Virus record (IMG/VR): IMGVR_UViG_3300008735_000015
Span: 1 to 51,297 of that record
Reading direction: 5' to 3' (one strand)
Length of the DNA stretch: 51,297 bases
Source of the DNA: a virus
Shown here: one piece after another, positions 16,123 through 27,100 of the stretch
How positions within the stretch are numbered: the first letter of the stretch is position 1
Layout of the letters: every line of letters starts with the position of its first letter
Translations under genes and position numbers: made by a program
The notes under the pieces: generated by a model
What the model was told of the DNA's origin: nothing
Seen by the model: only the letters and a program-made list of their open reading frames with translations
Databases searched by the model: none

Positions 16123-16737
16123 ATGAGTCAGATTAAGGAAAACATAAATAACCCCACCACAGCAGGTGTTGGGTTCTCCCTTGCTTTGAGAGAGAACCAA
16201 TACAAAATAAGGGGGGATGTTTTTGGTAAGATTATACACCCAGACGGCAGGGAAGAAGTAGTCTTAGAGAAACGAAACATTTATACCCTTGATGGCGGGA
16301 TCTTAGCAGCTATGTTATTTAGTGGACACGCAGGAGTTACGGGTTTAAATATGCTCGCCATCGGAAATGGTGCTTCGGGAGATATAACTAATCCTGATAT
16401 AGCTCTTAATACTCAAAGAAAGTTGAACAGCGAATTAGTCAGAAAAGCTTTTAGTTCAGTTGTTTACAGGGACAGTACAGGAGCAGAGGTTTCTTACCCT
16501 ACAAATGTGATTGATCTGACCACTGTCTTTAATGAGTCTGAAGCTCAAGGGGCGAGTCTAACTGAGATGGGTCTTCTCTCTACAGGTGTTGATGGGGCTG
16601 TCACGTCTTCTATTAGAGAAGGTAATGGTGCGGTTAATCTTTCCACGAAAGATGTACTCGTTAACTATCTTACTTTCCCTGTTATCCACAAGTTGCAAGG
16701 AAGTGTTTTGGCACTTACTTGGAGACTTACTTTTTAA
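16123..16737 (+). CDS. Small tail/fibre-associated protein
   Basis: The start at 16123 (204 residues) is chosen because GGAGG lies just upstream; an ATG at 16078 has none. The protein reads LAIGNGASG, then NTQRKLNSELVRKAF, a middle FNESEAQGASLTEMGLL and a C-terminal LVNYLTFPVIHKLQGSVLALTWRL. This order (GxG, RKxL-E-RK, EaGL, final tW-itF strand) recurs in small tail proteins encoded between baseplate and fibre genes of many phages. I know no assigned biochemical role; it may be a fibre attachment or cap protein. It is 12 bases from the next gene. Confidence 0.65.
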   Translation: MSQIKENINNPTTAGVGFSLALRENQYKIRGDVFGKIIHPDGREEVVLEKRNIYTLDGGILAAMLFSGHAGVTGLNMLAIGNGASGDITNPDIALNTQRKLNSELVRKAFSSVVYRDSTGAEVSYPTNVIDLTTVFNESEAQGASLTEMGLLSTGVDGAVTSSIREGNGAVNLSTKDVLVNYLTFPVIHKLQGSVLALTWRLTF

Positions 16738-16749
16738 GAAAGGTGAGTC

Positions 16750-19700
16750 ATGGCTGACTACATATCAACAACATCTAGAAATCTCGACCCAACTAATCGG
16801 TCTTGGGTTTCTGTTGTTTACCAAACGGGAAAGTCCATTCTTGATAGCGAACTTAACTTAACTCAAAGTATCGCTAATCAACCTAGTATGAAGTCTATCC
16901 CTAGTGGTTTCATCTCAGATTACCCTGTCAATGAGAGTGAAGGGGGCTTTGTTTTTTACTCCCCTACACATGGAAGCTTTCAAGCAAACCATTTAGTGAT
17001 CAAGCCTTTCTATGTAAATCTGAGTGGACATGAAGTTTACATTAGTGGAACAAACGACTCAAACAGCACAGGTAACAATTACATCGACTTAGGTAGCCCT
17101 TCTACACCTACGGGAAATGCCCCCGACATCAAAAGAACTGACTTTGTATTCCTTGAGTTTTGGTTTGCCCTAGTGAACCCTGCGACAGATGCTTCAGGGT
17201 GGTTCAGAGTTAATACGAACGCTTCTCTTTCTGCGGGTGATAAAGTCTCTTTAAATGGAACTTCTTTTGGAGGGGCTTTAGTGGAGTTAGTGGCAGGTAC
17301 TGACTTCACTATCGGAGCTTCTGAATCAGAAACCGCTCGCAATATCAGAGACGCAATCAACAACGTCAATACACTTGGTGTCAATGTTACGGCAACCACA
17401 AGAGGTACAGGTTTTGTATTTCTTACTTTTGATGGTGGGACAAATGGAAACAACGTAGTTCTCACTTCTACGATTGCCGTAGACGCTTCTGCGATCACAG
17501 TTAAAAATCCTGCGGGGGGTTCAAGTGGAGATGGTGTTCCATCTGCAAATAAGATTTATTATGCAGGGAACACTCAATCACATTCTTCGGCTCACTTAGA
17601 CGATGACATTATTGACCCGACTTTGAATGAGGAAACTACTCGTAGAGTTCAAATGCAGTATCGCTTCAGAGTTTATTCTGCTGATTACAACTACGGAACA
17701 AATGCAGGGAATGGGGTCAACCCCAAAGTCCAACCCGATGGATTTAGTAACGCCAATATCTTTGCTCAAGGGGGTGCAGGTTCAGCTCAGAATGGCTACA
17801 CTTTCTCAAGAGCAAGTGATGGTACTTTCCCTAGAAATGATACAGGTCTTTATTATGCAGGTGATGGGTCAGAAGCTCATGCTACGGCATTAAATACAGT
17901 AGACGGGTATGTATATGCTCTCCCTGTTTGCTTTGCGTTCAGAAGGAACGTAGGGGACTTCGACCCTGAAATCCAAGCAAACAATGGTCTTTTACATAAC
18001 CATGCGGGGGGTTCAAATAGTTCCATAAATGAAGGTACTCCGTTAGCAATACCAGCTAACAAGTCTGATCGACCCGATGGTTTGTTTTCAGACCAAATAG
18101 CTGAAATAGACGTACTCGATTTAAGGAAGAAAGTATTCCCTAGAGGATTAGACTACAGTGCTGAGTTAGATCGTCAGTTTGGATTGCTCTTAGATAACAA
18201 TATTCAAACATGGTTTATGGACTCTTCAGACTTTAATAGTCTTGCCAACGGGAGTGGAGACTTAACGACAGCTCCTCTTGTGTGTGATGAAATAGGCAGA
18301 TCTACAGCTTTGAGTGGGCCAAACACGAATAATCGAGGGGCGTTCATAAGAAACTTTGATAAAGTCACCAATCGTTTCTCAGACGCTCCTGTTCTTTCTA
18401 GGTTAGTCTTAGAGGTATATCCTGATGGTACTAATAATCATCAAACGGCAATCAGTGTCGCAGGTACTAATGCGAATAAGTGGTATGAGGACGCTACAAT
18501 CACGATAGATTTAACTGAGCTAGAATCCTCATCTAATTTTAGATTTTGGTCTGACCAAGGTGCAGGGGTGGACTTAGATCTTGATCAAGTCTTCCCAACA
18601 GGAACTAAGGTAATTGATGTCCTAGAATGTTGGCATGATGAGGGGCATTACCATCTTGTTGCTTCCCAAGAAGCTTTCTTCTCGACAGTGGCAGGATTAG
18701 GTTCTAATACAATCACTCTTAAGCTTGATCGAAACCTCACAGAGGTTACGGGAGGGGTTGACTTAGGTTTAACTGACCCGAATGATCCTACCTCATTTAT
18801 TACTTACAAGATGGTAGGCAACGCTAGTGGGAACGTGGGTTCACCAAGAAGATTGTTCATCACATTACTTGTAGAATACCCTGCGAAAGAGGGCTTAAAT
18901 GCTACTCCTGTGATTATCCCAACCCCTGACTCTGAAGTTTATTCAACGGGGTCTGTGATTGAATATAAAACCGCACAAAGAGCAACTGATTCAGTAGCTA
19001 TCCCTCCTCTAGTCTTCTTTAGAGAAGGTGTTCGTGAGGTGAGCCTAGAAAGAGTAGTAGACTCAGTGACGGAAAGCTTTGTTACTGCTACGGGAACGAC
19101 TCTGAAGTTGCCTTGGAAAGTACACGAAGATGATTCAAGCTCGTACACTCCTACTTTAACTGACAGCACTAATGGAAATGCTTCGATCACTTTGAACTTA
19201 ACAGGAAGTAAGTTAGGGACAACTGATTCTGAGTTATCTTGGGTAGCTCCGTTTGGAGGGCAACGATTAGTTTCTTTAGTCTCCTACCCAAGAGCACCTA
19301 TCTCCAATAGTGGTGCTAATGGCTATCAAGTAGGTGTATATTATAGAGCGAGGGCTTCTCAGACTTTTGGTGCGAAGAATGACCCTTTGAACTTACCAAC
19401 TGAGGTTACAGTCAAACCGATTAAATCCTCTGAAAAGTTGTGGTCGATTCAGTCGGGGTCTTCTACTTCTGAAGACTCTTATCCCTATGCCTCCCCATCA
19501 GTTCAAATCGGGGTTCATCCCGATGTTGGAGACTACACAAGTGAAGCCGACTTGATGGGGTCTACTCGCATGGTGATTGAAGACATATCTATCAACTCAG
19601 GTTTGATGGCTCTTTCTTCAGTATTACCTATGGACACTACGGGAAATATCACATTTTCAACACCCGCCTTGGATGGCGAACGCAGGGTTGTATACAAGGC

Positions 19701-19986
19701 TGTTTCTTCGGGGTACAAGCCTAACTCTTTCTCACAGTCCCTTGATGAAAGTGTCTTCCACAAAAATGCTTTACCTTTCCTAGCGAGGGTGGAGTCTTCG
19801 AGTGTAGGAGATAATGAGGTTCACTTTAGAAATGGTGAGATTGTACTTGTGGTGGTCTCTAAGATTAGTGAGTTACCTTATAAGTCAGGTCAAGACTCAA
19901 GAAAGAATAATGTTTTATTCTCTACGGAGAACAGGACAGTAGCTTGTATTTATAAAACAAAAGACCTCATTCTTAGTGGAGTATAG
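16750..19986 (+). CDS. Fibre/tail-surface protein with LDSELNL head motif
   Basis: This 1078-residue protein starts with a conserved head (VVYQTGKSILDSELNL, 22-37). That head recalls the QQGRxxLDADxNE motif of some tail and injection-system proteins. A domain near 155-260 (LSAGDKVSLNG, then SETARNIRDAINN and GTNGNNVVL) is a small beta/alpha module seen in phage surface proteins. At about 300-390 DPTLNEETTRRVQMQYRFRV and TVDGYVYALPVCFAFRRN occur, and near 440 RPDGLFSDQIAEIDVLDLR. All three regions recur in the same order in the 1792-residue protein at 37581, so the two are paralogues. The C-terminal half is beta-rich and unlike it. It is probably a tail fibre or baseplate-attached receptor-binding part. 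Confidence 0.75.
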   Translation: MADYISTTSRNLDPTNRSWVSVVYQTGKSILDSELNLTQSIANQPSMKSIPSGFISDYPVNESEGGFVFYSPTHGSFQANHLVIKPFYVNLSGHEVYISGTNDSNSTGNNYIDLGSPSTPTGNAPDIKRTDFVFLEFWFALVNPATDASGWFRVNTNASLSAGDKVSLNGTSFGGALVELVAGTDFTIGASESETARNIRDAINNVNTLGVNVTATTRGTGFVFLTFDGGTNGNNVVLTSTIAVDASAITVKNPAGGSSGDGVPSANKIYYAGNTQSHSSAHLDDDIIDPTLNEETTRRVQMQYRFRVYSADYNYGTNAGNGVNPKVQPDGFSNANIFAQGGAGSAQNGYTFSRASDGTFPRNDTGLYYAGDGSEAHATALNTVDGYVYALPVCFAFRRNVGDFDPEIQANNGLLHNHAGGSNSSINEGTPLAIPANKSDRPDGLFSDQIAEIDVLDLRKKVFPRGLDYSAELDRQFGLLLDNNIQTWFMDSSDFNSLANGSGDLTTAPLVCDEIGRSTALSGPNTNNRGAFIRNFDKVTNRFSDAPVLSRLVLEVYPDGTNNHQTAISVAGTNANKWYEDATITIDLTELESSSNFRFWSDQGAGVDLDLDQVFPTGTKVIDVLECWHDEGHYHLVASQEAFFSTVAGLGSNTITLKLDRNLTEVTGGVDLGLTDPNDPTSFITYKMVGNASGNVGSPRRLFITLLVEYPAKEGLNATPVIIPTPDSEVYSTGSVIEYKTAQRATDSVAIPPLVFFREGVREVSLERVVDSVTESFVTATGTTLKLPWKVHEDDSSSYTPTLTDSTNGNASITLNLTGSKLGTTDSELSWVAPFGGQRLVSLVSYPRAPISNSGANGYQVGVYYRARASQTFGAKNDPLNLPTEVTVKPIKSSEKLWSIQSGSSTSEDSYPYASPSVQIGVHPDVGDYTSEADLMGSTRMVIEDISINSGLMALSSVLPMDTTGNITFSTPALDGERRVVYKAVSSGYKPNSFSQSLDESVFHKNALPFLARVESSSVGDNEVHFRNGEIVLVVVSKISELPYKSGQDSRKNNVLFSTENRTVACIYKTKDLILSGV

Positions 19987-19988
19987 AG

Positions 19989-22900
19989 ATGCCAAAGACA
20001 ACAGACCCTAGTATAGTTAAAGTCGGTGCAGGATCTAGTAGTTGCAATGATAAAGCAAAGGGGAACAGCACCACTCAGATTTTAATGCCTCAAGACGCTT
20101 ATGACGCTTCTCAGATCTCAGCCGAGAACCCCTTTGAAACGTATTTGGGTGATGAAGCTCAAAGTCATTTTGATGACTTAGCTTCTCAAGTGAGACATAA
20201 ACCTCCCCGCTTAGGGGAAGGCAGTAAGAGTTATTCTTTTGATTCTCTTTCTGCGAATCATTCAGGTAATCCTGATTGGGGTATGCTCAAGCAAGCAGAC
20301 AGTAAGATATGGGATCGCAAGAGCACAATAACTTTGGACGGTATCACCATAACCGATACCTCTAGTCATTTTAAGTTATCCGCTAGTGAGACGTTTGGTT
20401 ATAATCTGAAGACCTCAACCCCATCGGGAACTGCAAATGATGGGTCAGATGCACGAACAGATAGTGTCTTTAATGTGTTAGATGCCACCCCCATTTTATT
20501 AGGCGGGGGAGAGGGTGCTTCTTTCATCTGTAGTGTTCAGAAGGATAGCGGTAGAGTCCATCAACATGGACGTGTCATCCCTAGAGATGACGCTAATCTC
20601 ACTGAGTTAGCTTCTGCGAAAGAGGGCTTTACCGTATCGAGTTTATTATTCCCTGCGGATAGAGGTACAGTAGCTCTTTTGAGATGGGAAGATGGTGGCA
20701 CTACTAATCTTTCTTACACATCGGCTTCGAGTGTTTCCGACATCAAGAGCAGAGTTGTAGCTGCAATTAATCTTAATGGCGGGTTAAATGAAACAGATGT
20801 TTCTATTTTCACAGCAGGTACAGATCAGTCTGCCTTTCCTAGTAAGCTCACAGGTCAATATGATTTATATGAGATACAAACAGGAAAGAAAAGAGCTGAC
20901 TTAGCTAGTGGAGGTACAAACATAGCGTCCCTTCAAGCCAATAAAAACAAGAACTTAGGTTCAGTCCGTCTTTTAAGAGAGGCAAATGCGGCTTACTTTG
21001 GTGATGGGGTAACTACGGTAGACAGCACTAAAGGGCAACTCCCTGTTTTGGGCGGAGCTTATTCTTGGGATGGGTCTGCTTGGGTAGAAACAATCACAAA
21101 CTTCTTGTCTTATAGGCTTCCAGTTTTAGCGGATTATTCACCCAGTGGAGTAAAGACACCTACTTCAGAAAGGGAGAGATTCTTTTCTGTTGTCCAACCT
21201 GCTTCAACGACTACTGATTTTGATACTGCGGGAAACTATATTACCTTTGGAGATGACTTCTATACTTTCCAAGTAGCGAGGTTTAGGCACGTTGTTGATT
21301 ACTCTCTTTTAGAGCCTACGATCAATGACAGTACGGGTAGAAAGAAAGGCTCTTACGCTCTTGTTCATTTTAAAACTGAAGATGCTTTTGAGAGCCTTGT
21401 CCGAGACGGCATTCAACCGACTGAAGATGACTTATGGAGTGTGAACTTTATTAATGCTCTTGAGGTAGAGCATATAGACAATGTAGCTGTGGACGCTGAT
21501 GGTTATTCAGATAAGGGAGTACCTCAAGTTGAACCTGCCCTTGACTCGATTTCTAACCCGTTAGTTAGACCTAACATCCATGTTACAGAAAGAGGGGTCA
21601 ACCGATGGATATTTTCTTCTGAGGAGTTAGGTTTTGGTGTAGCACACCCAACACCTGTTGCTTCGGGAGATAGGGTAATTAAGAGAGAGAGAGGTTATTT
21701 CACCGTTATTTCGGGAGTTAAATATCTTTTGCCTAGAGGAAGTGTGGCAGTTAAACACCAATCCACTAACGTCTATCCTACAGTAAAGAACAATATAGCT
21801 TTCACTTTAACGCTCAACGCTGTTTCTACCGACCCAAGCATATACAACTTCACATACCCTCATTATTTAGACTCAGATGAGGGTACATCTCCTATTAGGA
21901 CTTTTAGTGAACCTTTTGACATCCACCAAATAAACTTAGGTGCTATAACAGCAAGCAACACCCTCACTGTTTATTCTCAACTCGGTCTAGGTACACTTGG
22001 CACAAAGACAACAACTGATCAGTTTATTACAATAAAAGTAGAGGACAAAACAAACGCCACTCACTCGACAAACATAAGAAGTGATTCTTTTGGTGTAGAT
22101 CTTTTAATCTACCCTAATGGAGATACAGGCATTTGTTCTTTCTCAGAGGGTGCTTTAGCAGGCATTTCGGTGAAAGACCCTACTTATCATTACGATGGCT
22201 TGGGGACATCTAAAGTCTTAAAGCCAACTGCAACAGGAGGTGAAAACGTAACTGTAAGTAAGAAGTGTTTATATCACTCGTCAAAACTTCATTCTTTGAT
22301 TGTGAGTGCTTCAACGACTACTGTTAGGGTGTATTTTGATCACCCTGCAAGCACCAATGCAACAGGTAAGTTCTTTTCTGTATTTAGGTATGACCAAGAA
22401 GGGTTCAGAATCTATCAGACATTGGAGAACTTAACAGGAAACATACAAGAGGTTTCAAGCGAGCACTCGAACGACACCACTTACGGTACAAACTACCCTA
22501 AATATGGGACTACATCAGCAAATGGGAATACTTCAGTCGCTCTGTCGCCTGAAGCAACTTTAGAAATGGTCATTGACGAACATTATTTCGTGGAGTATGG
22601 GCCGGGCTGTAGTTCTTTGACGGACTTCTTTGTTGTTTTTATTGCGGATAAAGATGCAACTGACGCAGGGTCTGAAGCTTCAGCATTATCCGCAAAGAAA
22701 GTCGCTCAAGGAAACACTAATGCTTATGTGACAAATTGGGATCGTTTATCGAGTGGTACTACATACGGACTAAATAGGATCAGTGTTAATCTCTTACAAA
22801 ACACAACTCGAAACAACACGCTTCCTTACCCTGCTTTCCAACCTGCTGCGTTCAACCTTAACTCTTATGACTTACATGAGGTGTTAAAAACGGGGGAAAT

Positions 22901-24110
22901 CGCTCCCGAATACGGGAATTTATTGCAAGGTAGGAGTGGGGTTATTTCTGTTCAAGGATTAGCTACTGATACGACACCACTTACTTTTATGAACGCCTAC
23001 GATCCTGCAACAGTGCCTTTAACTAGAAGAGCTTTTAGTGGTTTATTTACGGCTAGGAAAGACACTCAAGAAAGATTCTTAGATGAGTCGTACCGTATTG
23101 AATACAGGTTTACGGACATTACAGGAGTTAATAATCTGATAGGACCGGGATTACCTGATGGAAGTAATGCTCTTGAAGGGTTTTGGGTTAGAGATGATAG
23201 TGCATGGAACATGACAGGCACGAACTCAGTGCATGGTAGTGCAGGGTTCTTAAGAAATGGACACCATTGGGACTGGTCCATTTATTCGGGAGTAAATGGT
23301 GTGGAGGGCAATGCACAAGTTAGAGGTATGCCTGTTCTTTCTGATAATGTTTTGTCGGGAGGTAAGTATGGTCAACCTAGACGTGGTGTTTTAACTAGAC
23401 CGACTGAGAATTATCAAACCGCAGGTGCTTTTGTTCCAAACAATGACTACAGTTCCACATGGGATCAAAGCAGTAGTGTTCTTTCTTACACAGCAGGGTC
23501 AGCAAACAAATATTACAAGCAACCAAATAACTCAACCACAGGGACTTGGAATGATCGCCCCTTTTCTTATGTGAGAGCTTTTGATGTTTCTTTCAGTCAG
23601 TCTGGGACGGTTGAATCTATGGAGGGGACAAGTCGTTTCAAGATGAGACTTGTAGGTCTTGAGTACGATAACTTCAAGTATACGGGTGGTGATCGAAGAG
23701 TTGAGATTTATGTAAAAGTACCTGGCCTCACAACATGGTTAGATGTTGGTAGAACTGATGGAGAGGGAGCGAGCAAGCAAAGCACTACAGTAGATGGTGC
23801 AGGGTGTCTTGTTTCTTATCAACAAGGGATGCTTCTTGAGGAGGCTGTTTATTTCACAGATTTAGAGTTAGAAGTAGGCTCTAATGCTTCTTTCTTCCTC
23901 GACACTGTTTATAATAACTGTCCTGTTCTTGTGAAAGTTGTCATTCCTTTTAATGTAGATGCAATAGACGGGACTTTAACTTTCGGATTGCCCCCAAGTA
24001 ATATGGCTACAAATAAGCCACTGAGGGAAAGACGTGGCTTAGTAGGTATAGAGATACTGAGGATGTCCAATGGAAAGAACTTTGATGAAGATAGTGTAGT
24101 CTTCTTCTGA
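19989..24110 (+). CDS. Large virion-surface protein, unknown family
   Basis: The 1373-residue protein starts 3 bases after the previous stop. It is rich in Ser, Thr, Gly and Asn with alternating beta pattern and no signal peptide. Residues about 215-275 (VALLRWEDGG, then SDIKSRVVAAINLNGG) resemble the small beta/alpha module of the preceding protein. The C-terminal ~250 residues (SRFKMRLVGLEYDNF, then RRVEIYVKVPGLTTWLDVG) look like a separate beta-sandwich domain. No enzyme motif for depolymerase or chaperone autocleavage was recognised. Location between two fibre-type genes suggests a fibre segment or host-range protein. It could also be a hinge connecting to the 4225-residue protein. Confidence 0.7.
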   Translation: MPKTTDPSIVKVGAGSSSCNDKAKGNSTTQILMPQDAYDASQISAENPFETYLGDEAQSHFDDLASQVRHKPPRLGEGSKSYSFDSLSANHSGNPDWGMLKQADSKIWDRKSTITLDGITITDTSSHFKLSASETFGYNLKTSTPSGTANDGSDARTDSVFNVLDATPILLGGGEGASFICSVQKDSGRVHQHGRVIPRDDANLTELASAKEGFTVSSLLFPADRGTVALLRWEDGGTTNLSYTSASSVSDIKSRVVAAINLNGGLNETDVSIFTAGTDQSAFPSKLTGQYDLYEIQTGKKRADLASGGTNIASLQANKNKNLGSVRLLREANAAYFGDGVTTVDSTKGQLPVLGGAYSWDGSAWVETITNFLSYRLPVLADYSPSGVKTPTSERERFFSVVQPASTTTDFDTAGNYITFGDDFYTFQVARFRHVVDYSLLEPTINDSTGRKKGSYALVHFKTEDAFESLVRDGIQPTEDDLWSVNFINALEVEHIDNVAVDADGYSDKGVPQVEPALDSISNPLVRPNIHVTERGVNRWIFSSEELGFGVAHPTPVASGDRVIKRERGYFTVISGVKYLLPRGSVAVKHQSTNVYPTVKNNIAFTLTLNAVSTDPSIYNFTYPHYLDSDEGTSPIRTFSEPFDIHQINLGAITASNTLTVYSQLGLGTLGTKTTTDQFITIKVEDKTNATHSTNIRSDSFGVDLLIYPNGDTGICSFSEGALAGISVKDPTYHYDGLGTSKVLKPTATGGENVTVSKKCLYHSSKLHSLIVSASTTTVRVYFDHPASTNATGKFFSVFRYDQEGFRIYQTLENLTGNIQEVSSEHSNDTTYGTNYPKYGTTSANGNTSVALSPEATLEMVIDEHYFVEYGPGCSSLTDFFVVFIADKDATDAGSEASALSAKKVAQGNTNAYVTNWDRLSSGTTYGLNRISVNLLQNTTRNNTLPYPAFQPAAFNLNSYDLHEVLKTGEIAPEYGNLLQGRSGVISVQGLATDTTPLTFMNAYDPATVPLTRRAFSGLFTARKDTQERFLDESYRIEYRFTDITGVNNLIGPGLPDGSNALEGFWVRDDSAWNMTGTNSVHGSAGFLRNGHHWDWSIYSGVNGVEGNAQVRGMPVLSDNVLSGGKYGQPRRGVLTRPTENYQTAGAFVPNNDYSSTWDQSSSVLSYTAGSANKYYKQPNNSTTGTWNDRPFSYVRAFDVSFSQSGTVESMEGTSRFKMRLVGLEYDNFKYTGGDRRVEIYVKVPGLTTWLDVGRTDGEGASKQSTTVDGAGCLVSYQQGMLLEEAVYFTDLELEVGSNASFFLDTVYNNCPVLVKVVIPFNVDAIDGTLTFGLPPSNMATNKPLRERRGLVGIEILRMSNGKNFDEDSVVFF

Positions 24111-24172
24111 TTGTTCTTTAATAGACAGCTTAAAGTACATGGTAAATGTATAATATTTAGAGAGGTAACCTA

Positions 24173-27100
24173 ATGGCTTCTACGAATGACTTAGATCGTC
24201 TAAAGAAATCTGCTCAAGGCATACAAGCAACCAATGACTCGAACTCTGAGCCTTTCTCAAGGGATAGAGTCGTTAGCTCTGAAGAAATCAAAACGGGTCT
24301 TTCGAGATTAAATGGCTCATGGGCGAGTGAGTATGCTTATGAGGGCGACTTAAAATTAAGAACAGGACTAGGCTTAGTTGGTTTTGGCGATATTGACTTT
24401 ATCCCTTACATTGAAAACTCAAATAGGATTGGGGTCAAGGGTAGCCCCTCTTTAGGTTCTCCTGTTTCTTTTGAAGTAGTCGGGCCTACTCTGAAGTCTT
24501 CCTTGATTGATTGGACTTGGGCATTAAATAAAACAAATAATACGCTTTCGTTAACTCATGGAAGCAAGACAATAGCGACTGAATATAATCTCAGCAACTC
24601 GGATATTGCGAACTACAATACAGACTTTGGTGGTTTATACATTTTGATTGCCCACGTTGGTACTTCCAATGAAAAGTGGACTTCAACTTTCTCACCCGCA
24701 ACGACCTCAAATAACAGAGCCACGACTCAAATCTTCAAAGTAGATAGCATAGACGCAGGGACAAATAAGATTGTTACCCTCTCTTCAAAAACCTCTCTTT
24801 CGGATTTCTTCTCGGCAGATGGAGATGTAGCAGGCGTAGTATTCCTCAGAAAGAAATCTTCTAGGATGTATGAAGTTCCTTCTAGTAATGGGACTTCTTT
24901 CTTCGTCATGCCACCCGAAACAACTTGCTCTCTTGATATAGAGCCTCCTCTCTCTAATTGGACGGCAGGCGGGTTCAGTAGTTATAAGACTTTAAGTGGT
25001 ACTTCAGGTGCGACAACGCAAAATGCGAGCTACTATGGAAACAGAGTAAAAACTGCTGTTCCTACTCCGTATTCGTTTGGTACGTCAGATCCTAACATCG
25101 AAGCCGTAGTTGAGTTTAACTTATCTACTGAGACGGGATTAGAGGGTGGTACTTCTTTCCTTAAAGTGGAGAGTTCAAATACAGCAGGGTTAGCACTTAT
25201 AGATAAGATTGGTGTCGCTAATCTTGTTGGTATGTGTATTCGCATCAATAAGGTTAGTGATGATATGGCTAACCCTAAACCAACTGAAGAGCAAAAAAAC
25301 TCTTTCTTTGGTTTTTACGAGGTTGTTGGTCAGGACACAAATGGAGGTAGCTATAGGCTAGCCTTAAGAAGTGTTACAAACCATAATCACTTATCAGGAC
25401 ACAAGACTTGGTTCGGTGTTGGTGGGAACAATGATTTAAAGGTTAATTTCACGATCCATAAGAGCGTTTCTCAAGTCCTAACGGGCAAGAACCCCCTCAC
25501 ACATGAGATTGAGTCGGCTAGAGTTAAGGCATTGATTAGCCCTAACTTAAACAGCAACTCTGAATCTTCAGAAAGTTCTTCCTCAAGTTTAATGAGGGGG
25601 AAGAAATGCACTTGGGTAGATGGAGAACCTTCTAACTTATCTGAGTTAGGCTTTGGAGTTGTTGTCTACCCTGCGAAGATCGACTCAAGCACAAACTCTC
25701 TTGTTGCTGACTTTAACAACCCTCTTTCTTCTGACTTGTACGATGTGGATTATGAGGGAGCTACGATCTATTTTAAGAGTGCCTATTCACAGGCACAAAA
25801 CATCACTGATCATGCAACTAACTTATCAAAGAAAACTGTCCTCTTTATTTCTTGTGTGGCTTTAAGCCAAGAAGCAAGTTTCGGCAATAGAGTCACCTCC
25901 CAAGGTAAGGGTGCTTTCTCAACTCCTTTAGTTCCTCAGATTTTAACTTCAACTTTAGATGAGTTAAGTGATGCTGCGAGCGGAAATCCAAGTGCTTTTT
26001 GGAGTGCAGGTACAAACTCAATCTTTATCCCTAATCTTAAAGCCAATCAGATCCCTGACACAGCTACTTTAATCAACTCCACTGTTGTACAGTCAGGTGG
26101 GGTTAATATTGACACTAAGATCACATACAGAGGAGCAACGGATTCAAATAACGGAGTCCTTCTTAACAATGTCATTGGAGATTTTAATTATTCAATGGCA
26201 GGAGGTATGTTAAATAATACAGTCAAATATACCTTCTTAAGAAACCCATTATTGACGAAAGAGCAGAGTGATTTAGCTGGTAGATCTGTGAGGTCTGAGA
26301 CTATTGATCTTACAGAGGGCTCAGTGTCTTATAATGCTGACGGTAGTCTTTCTCTTTCTGTTGAAGGATTGAGAACAGAAGAGTCAACTTTCCTTTTCGA
26401 TTCTTCTACTGATAAGTGGACAGTAGATTCAGATTCTTACGAGGTTGGTCTTGAGATCAAGCGTGGTGATCTTGTTGCATCTAACATAACAGAGATCCCT
26501 ACTACAAACTTAGAGGTTAAGCCTTTAGTTCTTCTTTCTAGTTCTAATGTAGACGCTACAGACGACACTCATAATGAGTCAATGTCGATTGACTTCCCTG
26601 CGTTCTCCGACTCCTCTTTTAAGGGAGAGATGGATCTTAGGGGGTTTTATCTTAATGTAGAGGGTGCTGGAGTAAGATCAGCTAAAATTGCAGACTTTCC
26701 TGATGGGAGTCGTGTGGTTTTAGGTTTGGATTTTGCAAACACAAAAGCGAACCCTTGGCAGAGTAAGTTGATGTCTTACAAGAATGCGACAGGAGGTGCT
26801 TTAACTCTTGCCCAACTTAAGACCAACCTAGATACAGAAATCAACAACGAATACTCGGACGACTACTCTCCCACAGGAAGTTTCTTCACAAATAGCGATG
26901 ATTGTTTAGTGATTTCGGGGCGAAGTCCTTCGGTGTTTCCTGCGTATTCTTATGTAACCACCGCAAGTGTAATATTCATTGTTGAAACTGTTTCGTCTGG
27001 CGTGCTTAACACCCCCGCACAAATAGGGACTTTTAAGTATCTCCTTTCTCTTGAAGAGGTTGGGGGGAATAAGTGGGTTACAGTAGCTGTCCCCGTTGAT

